This document shows, in pieces, positions 19,994-29,800 of a DNA stretch of 64,000 nt. Positions within the stretch are counted from its first letter, which is position 1, and each line of letters begins with the position of its first letter. Source of the DNA: Macrostomum hystrix (lineage: Eukaryota; Platyhelminthes; Macrostomidae); NCBI GenBank assembly GCA_950097015.1, contig CATNEN010000041.1, positions 124,001 through 188,000 on the forward strand. Reading direction: 5' to 3'. Position numbers and translations under genes: made by a program. Below the pieces are notes generated by a model. That model saw only the letters and a program-made list of their open reading frames with translations. It made no database searches and was not told the origin of the DNA.

Positions 19994-22900
19994 TCACATG
20001 CGTAGGATGGGGTAGGCCGCCCAGCTGGCTGCGTGCGGCTCCCCCGGCTGTCTGGGGACCGCGCGGTCCTGCCGGGCCAGGCCGGAGTAGTGCTGCACAA
20101 TGCGCAGTAGCCGGTCCAGGTGCTGCGGGGAGGCGGGGCGCTTGAGCTGCGTGGGCTGCTCTTGGTGAGAACTGAGACAGACAGTGAAATCCCAACTCAC
20201 CAGTCTGGTGTCGGCAGGCCGGATGACATCGTCCACCCACAGTTCACCGGCGGCTTTGAACGCGTCGACGCTGTCAGCGTCTTTGCCGAGGTCTGCGGTG
20301 TCTAGGCGCTTCGCCAGGCGAGCGTTCGGCCAGGCCAGCACGAAGTCCGGGCTCATGGGGCGCCCGCCCTGCGATTAGTCAGATGGGAGACTGGCAATGT
20401 GAAGGCCGAATCCTCCATCACATAGTTGAGAAATCCCAACCCAGACCCAATCCTCCATCACACAGGTGAGAAATCCCAACCCAGACCCAATCCTCCATCA
20501 CACAGGTAAGAAATCCCAACCCAGACCCAATCCTCCATCACACAGGTAAGAAATCCCAACCCAGACCTAATCCTCCATCACACAGGTGAGAAATCCCAAC
20601 CCAGACCTGATTCTCCATCACATAGGTGAGAAATCCCAACCCAGACCCCATCCTCCATGATATAGGTGAGAAATCCCAACTTAGATCTGATCCTCCATCA
20701 CATTGGTGAGAAATCCCAAACCAGACCTAATCCCCCATCACACAGGTGAGAAATCCCAACCCAGACCCAATCACCCATCACACAGGTAAGAAATCCCAAC
20801 CCAGACCCAATCCTCCATCACACAGGTAAGAAATCCCAACCCAGACCTAATCCTCCATCACACAGGTGAGAAATCCCAACCCAGACCTGATTCTCCATCA
20901 CATAGGTGAGAAATCCCAACTTAGATCTGATCCTCCATCACATTGGTGAGAAATCCCAACCCAGACCTAATCCTTAATCGCACAGGTGAGAAATCCCAAT
21001 CTTTATCGAACTTGGACTGTCTAGGTGGCAAAATCATCGCCTAATTCCGTCAGCGCACCATGAGGTAATAGTCGCAGCCGGCGGCGTCGCCCACAACGAC
21101 AGTGAGGCGGGGCAGCGGGAAGGTGGCCACGAGGGCCATCATCCGCGCCTTGGCCCGCAGGCAGGCAGCTGCGGCTTCGGCCGCAGTCGGGCTGTCGCCG
21201 ACCGCATCGGCCGGAAGTTCGGGCTCGGTGTGCAGCAGCGACAGTAGCGGGAGGCCGCGATGGCCGCAGAGCTCCAGGAAGTGCGCGCCCTTGATGGCGT
21301 CTTTCTCGCCTATCCGGGTCCAACTGCCCATCAGACCGACTGTACGACTGCAACCATAGCGAGTAAAAGTGCGAGTTGACAGAATACACATGAGGACATG
21401 AGGGATCGCACACAGGCAGGTAGGCATTCAACTGACCCGCAGAGGCGGCCGAAGCCGCACAAGAGGCCCCTGCTGAAGGTGGGTTTAAACTCGAGCAGCT
21501 GGCTGGAGTCCAGAAGGCGGGCCAGGATGTTCAGCAGGCAGTCGCGCCGAGCCTCGCCGTCCAACGCGGCCAGGTTGAGGCCGAGGCAGTCCAGGTCGGC
21601 GGCGGGGAACAGCGGATCCGCGAACGGCTCCTCGGTGGACGACGATGGCGGCTGCGGCAGCGTCCCAGCGATGTCGCGCATCAGGCGGAAGCCTTCGGCC
21701 TCGTCGGCGGCGAAATGATCCGAGCAGCCGCTGACGCTGGAGTGCAGCGCCGCTCCGCCCAGCTCCTCGGCGGTGACTATTTCGCCGAGGGCGGCCTGCA
21801 CCAGCGGGGGGCCGCCCAGGAAGATGTGGCCGATGCGGTCCACCATCACCACCTGGTCGCACATGGTGGGCACGTAGGCGCCGCCGGCGGTGCTGGAGCC
21901 CAGAACCAGGGCCAGCTGGGAGACTCCGCGGGCGTTCAGTACCGCCTCATTGTAGAAGGTGCGGCCGCCGTGCTGGCCGTCTGGAAAAATTTCTGACTAG
22001 ATGGGAATGGCGGGGTGGGATCAGAGCTGAAGCCGTGCAAATAAAGACTCTTAGGGCGGGTTGTGCTACAGTAAAGGGCGTAGAGCCACGGAGCGGCACG
22101 AACCTGCAACGGCAGGAAGGCGCCGCCGCTGTCAACCAGGTAGACCACAGGAATCCGGCAGGTGGCGCTGACCTCCTGCAGTCGGAGCATCTTCTTCACC
22201 CCGATGGGATAGAGGGTGCCGCCTTTCACCGTGGCGTCATTGGCTGCGGCGATGCACAGGCGGTCCTTGATGCGGCCGATGGCTGCGGGGAGAAGGGGGG
22301 CAGAAAGGTGGAGCTAGGGAGGGAAGAAGGCGTACCACAGAAACTGGGGGGGGGGGGGAAGGCGTACCACAGAAACTGGGGGAAGGGGAAGATGGCGTAC
22401 CACAGAAACTGGGGAGGGGAATAATGATAATAATAATTTACACCTGATCGGGCCAGATGTGCAAAACAAAACTTTTGTACTGCTGTTCAGTCCATGGACT
22501 GGGGGAACCCACACCCAACCCCAATTATACCAGCTAATTCTGGCATCCAATTAACACTAAAGCAATGCAGAGTTAGGCGTCTTGCTTATGGAAAGATTAT
22601 TCCAATGAAGACGGGAATCGAACCCTAGACCTTCAAGTCGTTAGTCCGCTACTCAAACCACTAGGCTACAACCCGTACTAGGCTACAAGGGGACTGTACA
22701 GGGTGAGAAGGCTGAGCGAGAAGCCTCACCACTGATGGAGCCAGCAGCGGGCACGGTGCCGTAGGGCATGTCGTGGCCGGCCAGCCGGTTGATCTCGTAG
22801 AACTCGCCGCCGTCAAAGAGCATTCGCAGGCGCTCTCTTGGCGCAACCTTCTTGTTGACGCCGCAGTGGCGCTGGTGGCCGCGCGGACCGCCGCCGGCGC

Positions 22901-23027
22901 GCGCCTCCGCCTCCAGCGAGTCAAGCGAAGCCTGCAGGCGGCGCATCGCGGCCGCTGATTGGCCGGAGCCGCCCAGATGGGCCAGCGGGCAGCCAATCAG
23001 AGCTCGGACTGGCCGGGTCAGCCGCAT
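19994..23027 (-). CDS. MCCC2-like biotin-dependent carboxyltransferase beta subunit
   Basis: Six minus-strand exons close in phase: 23027-22730, 22282-22100, 21980-21437, 21347-21059, 20368-20201 and 20155-19994 (547 aa). The family transfers CO2 from biotin to methylcrotonyl-CoA in mitochondrial leucine breakdown. The N-terminus is Arg-rich with almost no acidic residues, like a mitochondrial presequence. Matches include [51 protein letters not shown] and [13 protein letters not shown], plus a C-terminal VIRPADTRL and a final YPILRM. The second carboxyltransferase half is divergent: the Gly-rich block normally before YGMCGR reads [18 protein letters not shown], and the segment after [16 protein letters not shown] lacks the usual GFMVG. 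It may be a fast-evolving MCCC2 or a paralogue with altered activity. Exon 2/3 and 5/6 borders are the least certain. Confidence 0.8.
20408..21000 (+). repeat. 40-bp minisatellite in MCCC2-like intron 4
   Basis: About 15 units of 40 bp (AATCCTCCATCACACAGGTG then AGAAATCCCAACCCAGACCC). Each unit carries CAGGTGAGA or CAGGTAAGA, a splice-donor consensus on the plus strand, antisense to the host gene. Confidence 0.95.
22300..22425 (+). repeat. Short G-rich array in MCCC2-like intron 1
   Basis: Three to four copies of a unit containing GGCGTACCACAGAAACTGGG separated by G/A-rich runs, next to a SINE. Confidence 0.8.
22430..22682 (-). mobile_element. tRNA-derived SINE, family A (copy 3)
   Basis: On the minus strand: head GGGTTGTAGCCTAGTGGTTT, B box GGTTCGATTCC, body with palindrome CAGTCCATGGACTG, and an ATT-repeat tail. 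It lies in intron 1 of the MCCC2-like gene. Confidence 0.85.
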
Positions 23028-23508
23028 GCTGGCAGGTTTGGAGCAGCGGCGGAAATCAATTAATGCGGCGGGAGCAGCTATGACTGCCTTTAGAATGTCA
23101 GATGCTTCGTCATCTAAATAGCCTAAATAGACCTGTGCAATCTCAAAAACTACTCGAATACTTGGCGATCTGAGGTCTGAGAGTTGCGGGTGCTTCTACT
23201 GTCAAAGCGTGGAGCTGAAAGGGTGCCATATCTGAGTCTATTTAGCAGCTTAAGCTTGGAGCAGACCAATAAAAACTACAATTAAAGAAAAAAATTGAAA
23301 GGCAGGACAAAGAAAACCTTATGTGTGATGAACAGAGCTAGGCATTGTGCGCTAAGCGCTCAGAATATGTGCAAACTTCTTATTTATAAAAACTATATTA
23401 GTGCACGCAGCGACGGCCGATCGACAGCAAGAATGTGAAAGTTCAACACTGCACTGATTGCTATCTGAGGGACAAGAAATTCATAGATAAATTGGATCCA
23501 GTCTGCTG
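23028..23508. other. Spacer between BRAP and MCCC2-like genes
   Basis: About 480 bp between two genes in the same (-) orientation. It must hold the BRAP 3' end and the MCCC2-like promoter. No repeat or ORF of note. Confidence 0.45.
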
Positions 23509-25485
23509 CTATTTCCGTCCGCTTCTCTTCTTGCTGGGGCCGGCCGCAGCGGCTCCGGACCCCGTCCTGCCCGGCTGCTGCTCGCCCACCATCAGCTGGC
23601 TGGCAGCCGCTTCATCCTGACTGAGCTGGGCTGCCAGCTGCTGCCCAGCCTCCAGGTGGGCGTATAGGTCGCGCATCTCCTCGCGCAGCTGCTCCAGCTC
23701 TTCGTCTTTTTTGCGCAATTCGGCGAGGCGGCGAGACTGAAATGTGCGAATTTGATTGAGAACTGATCCAAATTAATGAAGTGTCACCGCCTGTGCTCAC
23801 CTGCTCAGACATCAGCTTGTCCTGCAGTTCGCGCTGATTAGCAGTCAGGCCGGCGTTAAAGCCACGCTCCTCGTCCAGCTCCTTCTGCAGCTTCTGCAGC
23901 CGGCTTGAGGTGTGGCCCAGCCGCTTGTCGAGGGCGGCCCGCTCGCGACGGGCCTCCTCAAGATCAGCGGAGGCCCGCAACCGCTGCTCTCGCTCCTGCT
24001 CAGCCTGCGGCAGGTGGATTGGTAGGTAGGTTGGCAGGTAGGTTAGCAGGTGGATTAAGAGGTAGGTTAGCAAGTGGATTGGTAGGCAGGTAAGCATGTG
24101 GATTGGTAGGCAGGTATGGGTGGACCCACCTGCAGCGCGGCCTCCCGCAGGTTCTCAGCCTGCCGCTCGAGTTGCTCCTCATAAAACAGTCGCTGGCTCT
24201 CCAGCTGAGAGGTGAGCAGGTATGTGTACTCCAAGGTGACAGCGTCCAGCTTATCGTCGGGCGCGTCGCCGCCTACCTGCACCAGCTTGCCGTCAGCCTT
24301 GTTCAGCACCAGCCGGTGAACAAAATTGTCGCCGCAGTAGTCCCACACCCGGTCGGTGCCCACCTGCAATGAGCGGAGGAGTTGGGTTTTGACTTGAGTT
24401 TTCTACTCAAAAAGTTGTGGGTCACGTGATCAAGCGGTGGGACCACACGAGCAGCCACCCACCTCCATGGCGAAGGTGTGGCTGGTACTGCTGAAGTGCT
24501 CGTAGGCGTGGCCGCCAGTGTATCTGCCGCAGCCCACGTAGCCGCAGATCAGGCAGATCCACAGGTTGTCGGTTTCGCCGCAGCGGGCGCAGCGGTTGCC
24601 GTCGGCGGATGGCGGCGTGGCCACGTAGCGGCAGACGGGGCAGGAGGCCTCGTGCCACTTGTCCAGGCAGCGCAGGTGGAAGCTGTGGTTGCAGAGGATG
24701 GTGAGGATGCCGCGCAGTGGCTCATCCAGCCGGTCCAGGCACACGGGACAGGTGGGCAGCTCCACCAGGTCGCGCACGGGGAATCGGCAGCCCTGTGAGC
24801 GGGTGTCGATGCGGGCCACGTAGGCCAGGCAGCAGGTGACATCGGGCTCCAGCGAGTTGAACGGGGCGCCGTGCTGGGTGCTGTAGAAGCGGTCGGCTGC
24901 GGTCTGGTTGGTGAACTGAAGCAGCACCATGAACTGGCCGGGGCTGCGATCCCGGATCACTTTCATCTCCAGCAGGTCAGAGCCGCTGACGGCCACGAAT
25001 TGGGCCAGGTCCACCACGGTCATGTGCGCCGGCACGGAGAGCATGACCAGCATGGAGGGCCGGGCGGTGCCCCAGTCGCCGGTGTCCTTCAGCAGGTGCA
25101 GCAGGCCGTGGGTCAGGCCAGCCGAAGGGTTCCCGGAGAAGAAGGCCCTCTCGATGGTAACGGACGGAGCCAAGGACAGCGAAGGCGGCTTCGGCTCGGT
25201 CGATGGCTGCGGCTCCAAGGGCTGCTGCTCCGCCATGACCGCCAGATTCTGCGGACTGATCGTAGCTATGAAGATTTCGCTGGGGACTCGATGGCCGCGG
25301 CACTCGTCAGCTGCGTCGGCGTTTGAAGCCACAGCCGGGGCGGACTCACTCAGGTGGCGAGTGTAGAAGGGGGCGCAGTAGCTCAGGCGAGCTGGCGGCT
25401 GCGCGGTGGCGCGGAAGTCGCCGTCAGTCAGCTCCAACAGCAGCACCAAGAAGCTGGGCCGCGGGCTGGCTTCACAGCTGTCCAT
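23509..25485 (-). CDS. BRAP: BRCA1-associated protein (BRAP/IMP), RING + ZnF-UBP ubiquitin ligase
   Basis: Four exons close in phase: 25485-24463, 24363-24130, 24004-23801 and 23736-23509 (562 aa, near the usual ~590). In order: a divergent N-terminus; a BRAP2 RRM-like domain ([20 protein letters not shown]); a RING-H2 (CPVCLDRL ... [13 protein letters not shown] ... CPVCR, about residues 243-290); a UBP-type zinc finger ([20 protein letters not shown] then GHAYEHF); a C-terminal coiled coil over exons 2-4; and a basic tail (KKRSGRK). In vertebrates this protein retains NLS-bearing cargo in the cytoplasm and dampens Ras-MAPK signalling via KSR. The last intron is only 64 bp. The start ATG is chosen from frame and length; an out-of-frame ATG lies 5 nt upstream. 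Confidence 0.93.
24010..24120 (-). repeat. Short minisatellite in BRAP intron 3
   Basis: Irregular units of TTGGTAGGTAGG / GTGGATT occupy most of the 125-bp intron. On the gene strand they read CCAATCCACNTGCTNACCTA. Confidence 0.8.
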
Positions 25486-25529
25486 GCCATGGGTTGGCGG
25501 CCTGCAACCGTTTGAGCTTTGGGTTGTGG

Positions 25530-26010
25530 AACTGACAGACAGCTGATTCCTGGGGTCGTGGAACTGACAGACACCTGATTCCTGGTGTCATGGAACTGAC
25601 ATACACCTGATTCCTGGGGTCATGGAACTGACAGACACCTGATTCCTGGGGTCATGGAACTGACAGACACCTGATTCCTGGGGTCATGGAACTGACAGAC
25701 ACCTGATTCCTGGGGTCATGGAACTGACAGACACCTGATTCCTGGGGTCATGGAACTGACAGACACCTGATTCCTGGGGTCATGGAACTGACAGACACCT
25801 GATTCCTGGTGTCATGGAACTGACAGACACCTGATTCCTGGGGTCATGGAACTGACAGACACCTGATTCCTGGGGTCATGGAACTGACAGACACCTGATT
25901 CCTGGGGTCATGGAACTGACAGACACCTGATTCCTGGTGTCATGGAACTGACAGACACCTGATTCCTGGGGTCATGGAACTGACAGACACCTGATTCCTG
26001 GGGTCATGGA
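25530..26010 (+). repeat. 32-bp minisatellite upstream of BRAP
   Basis: About 15 copies of GACAGACACCTGATTCCTGG + GGTCATGGAACT, with minor G/T variation. It begins about 45 bp upstream of the BRAP start codon, so it lies in or next to its promoter/5' UTR. Confidence 0.95.
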
Positions 26011-26848
26011 GCGACAAACAAATGTCACAAATGAGCAAGCAAAGGCATCCAAAGAGACATCTAGATGACAGCAAACCACTGCTATTATATTTAACCGCAT
26101 CAATCCACAGCACTGGGCCATTGGCGGAAAGGCATAGAGCTAACAACATGTGCAGAGATGGAGACACCAGAGAAAGATACCGCATTGTTTGAGAATAAAA
26201 ACAATGAAATCACGGCCTAGACAGAACAACTCACAACTCACAACTCAGTGATAGAGATTACATGGGCCAGGCTTTTACATGTGTGCCGAACAAGTTAGAA
26301 TCATTATAAATTAAAACAAACGGACAGGCATTAAACATGGGGGCGGCTGAATTCGCCACTGAGCTCATAGATGAGGTCACGGGTTCGAATCCAAGTTATC
26401 CAACGGCACGCTATGCTCAATGTATGCTCAAAGTTTGACAATGAGAGTCACTGTCAATGGTTTTCCACAGAGCTCAGAATGGGAATGACGCTGAATGACA
26501 TGACTGTCATTAAAGAGTACGGAGCAAATCAATCAGCAAAATGAAAGGTCAAACCCAAGGGCCCTTTTAATAAAACAAGAAAAACAGCAATAAAAATCAA
26601 AGGATGCCGGATCCGGGGCCATGGCATGTCATGACACTATGAGTGAGGCTGAGCACAGCAGGCATTTATAAAACTGATAAAACCGGACAGTTAGACGAGG
26701 CGGGTGGACGAGTTCGGGTCTGGTCGAGGCGCCACTGTGGCAGCCAATCTAAGAAAATAAAAAAACAAGCAAGCAGGCTAAACAGTGTTTCATTCAGTAT
26801 TTCATTGCACTGCACAAGTCGTGAGAATAGTCTCAGAGACCATCAGTT
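26011..26848. other. Intergenic between XRN1 3' end and BRAP, with tRNA-like SINE
   Basis: At about 26338-26400 there is a tRNA-like block with GGGGGCGGCTGAATTCGCC and a B box GGTTCGAATCC. Sequence after it does not match SINE families A or B, so it may be a third family or an old tRNA pseudogene. The rest is unique AT-rich DNA. Confidence 0.5.
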
Positions 26849-29800
26849 TTAGGGCTGCTGCGAGGCCATCTGGTTGAAGTTGATGCCCAGCCGCTTCTTT
26901 GCGGAACCAGATTTCGACGGCTTCTTGCCGCCGCCTGCCTCAGCACCGTTCGGCGACTTTTGCTGCTGCTGCTTGGGAATGGTGGCCGCTGTAGGCTGCG
27001 CCGCCGTTGTTTCCGGGGCCGGCTGAGCAGCGGGAGTTGGGATCTGCAGCATAGCACGCAGAGCCTGCTCAACTGCTTGAGCTTTTGCAGCTTGTTGCGG
27101 CTGCTGCTGCTGCTGTTGCTTCTGTACTGGGGCAGCAGCCTGGTAAGTATAGTTTGATGTGGGCTTGTTGCTTTGCTGCTGCTGCTGCTGGGACTTTTGT
27201 CTTTGATGATGCTGCTGCTGAGGCTGCTGCTGCACTTTCAGCGAATCGCAATAGTCGCACAGCTGTTCCACCTGCACGGCGCGGTGCAGCGATGGAAATG
27301 AGGGTCTGGAGCATGAAGACTTAATCGATCATTAACGAAAGAGGGACTCACCGCGTTTAACTTGGCTTCGGCTCGACTCCGCATTGGCTTGCTCTCCAGA
27401 ACGAAGCCGTTAGGGAAGCGAATGACTGCGGAGGAGCTGCCAGGCCCGTACACCTGGAAATCTATGCTGGGTGGCGGCCAGTCCCATTCGACTAGCAGGG
27501 AGTCCAGCATGCGTTGAGCCTTCTGTTCAGCAAAGGGAGCCGGCTGCTGCTGCTGCTGCTGCGGCGGTTTTGGCTGCTGTTGTTGAATCGCAGACACCAG
27601 GGCGGAGAAGTTGAAAGAGCCAGGTTGTTGTTGCTGCTGCTGTGGTGACTGCTGCTGCTGCTGTGGTGACTGCTGCTGCTGCTGTGGTGACTGCTGCTGC
27701 TGCTGTGGTGACTGCTGCTGCTGCTGTGGTGACTGCTGCTGCTGCTGTGGTGACTGCTGCTGCTGCTGTGGTGACTGCTGCTGCTGCTTCATAAACTGCT
27801 GCAGAAACTGCTTCTGCTGCTGCTTATTGTGGCTGTACTGCTGCTGCTGCTTCTGCTGCTGCAGATCTGTCCACAGCTGGATGTGCTGGTCAGGCCGGTC
27901 CTGGCAGGCCACGGTGTACCGATTGTTGGGATTGGTCCGCTCACCGTGGCTGAGGTTGAGCACGGCGGTGCGGCTCACCAGGCAGCAGCCGTCGACGCCG
28001 CGGATGGTCGCGCTGCCCTCGAACGGCTCGTCCATGAGCAGCTCCAGCTCCGGGTCGCTTTCGCTAACGCCTGGAATTAGTGACATTTAATTGGTTCAGA
28101 GAGTTGCTAGTGGTTTCACATCTGGTTTCTGGGCTGACTTTGGAATTGATCTTTTGATCTCTTTTGGAGCCTTAATCTCACAGCGGACTGGAACTGTGCC
28201 ACACGGGGCCCGTCACTGCAGCCAATCTGGTACCAGGGAGTGCATGAAATCAGGGCTTCAGAGGCCCAGGCTGCTATTCAGGCTCACTCACAGGCTCTGA
28301 TGCCGATGATGGTGCCCGTGCTGTCCAGTGGTGGCCCGGAGCCCGGCCGACACACAACCACGCGATCCTTCAGCCGGTGCACAGCGGCCGGGTCGGGCAG
28401 GCAGTGCCGGGTGTCGGACTGGCAGCGGTACAGGCTGCTCGCTGGCAGCTCTCGCGCCGACACCTCCGGCTTCGGCAGGCGGGGCAGCTGGGCGTCCAAG
28501 GCACGGCGGATCAGGCCGACGGAGCGGCCGGACAGGATGCTGCTGCCCACCGGAACCCGCTCGGCGCCGGCGCAGGGCAAGCGGCGCAGGAAGCCGGTGA
28601 GTTGCTCAACAGGCGGCGGCGACGAGCCCCACACCCGTTCGGCGCTGAGGTCCACGGAGTCGTTGACAGAACCGGTTGCTAGGCAACGGAATAGTTCGGG
28701 AAATTGGGCCGCGTAGTCGCGTATGACCTGGGCCAGGGCCGGAGAATACTGCCAGCCCATCGAGGCGTCCTTGCGTGTCCAGCCAGCTACCTCCTGGAAC
28801 AGGGGGAGTTTAAACAGTGCGGTCAGTTGCCCGGGTAAAAATAAATCCGTTTTTACTCATTTCTGGTCTGCTTTTTCTTAACTCCGCTGGCTTGGGTACC
28901 AAGATCGTGTGAGAGCTTTGTCTGTCCGTTTAGTTACTAAAATTAACGCTCGTCAAACACATGTTGTACTAACTATCCTTCATCTCGCAACACACATAGT
29001 TCCCAGCAGACGCGCTACTGGATGAGCTGCTCTATCATGATGCTCATCCGACTGTCTCCTTAGCACGTGCTATCAGTGAGATCCAGGTGTGCAGCGGAGC
29101 CTTTAAGTTGTGGCAAGGAGGTCTTGGGCGCCTGCTTGCAATCGTGCATGCGATTGTGCCTGACAGCCGCCTACCAAAGTTAGCTTACAAGCTCAACAAA
29201 ATCTCGACTGCGTCTGCTCTGGGGTCCTCCAAATGTTATACAGTTTGTAAAAAGTCTCAGCAATTTGCCGGGTCGATGCCACAAGGGCTCACAGTGTCAA
29301 ATTTGTGGTTCCGACTAAGTTAGCAATTTATGGCTAATGGATGTGCAGCTTCTTCAAACTACTTACAGGGGAAACTCTTAATAACTCGTAGTAGTGGCGA
29401 AAATATGCAAAATGAAATCGGTAATTTATCTGCTTCAGGTGATAACGAAGAAACAAGCAGTGCTCAGCTCGACTCACATGACCAGCCCTGTTGAACTTCA
29501 GATCCAGGCCCACGTTCAGCCGACGATTGCGCCCGTCTGTGGCTGAAGAGGCACCTGTGTCAGCGTCGAGAGCGTCTGCAGAAAGCGGCGACTTCGGTGG
29601 CTGCGGCAGTGTGACCATCACCGTGCCGGTGATGCGCGAGACCAGGTGACCCGAGTAGCCTGTTAAAGAACAGTTGGGCATCCTAGAGGGCAGCCACGCA
29701 GGGATTGAGAAGGCAGAAAGTGCTTACCTGTATGCTGAGCAAGCGCCTGAGCAGACAGAAACCGATCCTCCGAGTCCACCACGGTGAGGTCCGGCTGGCG

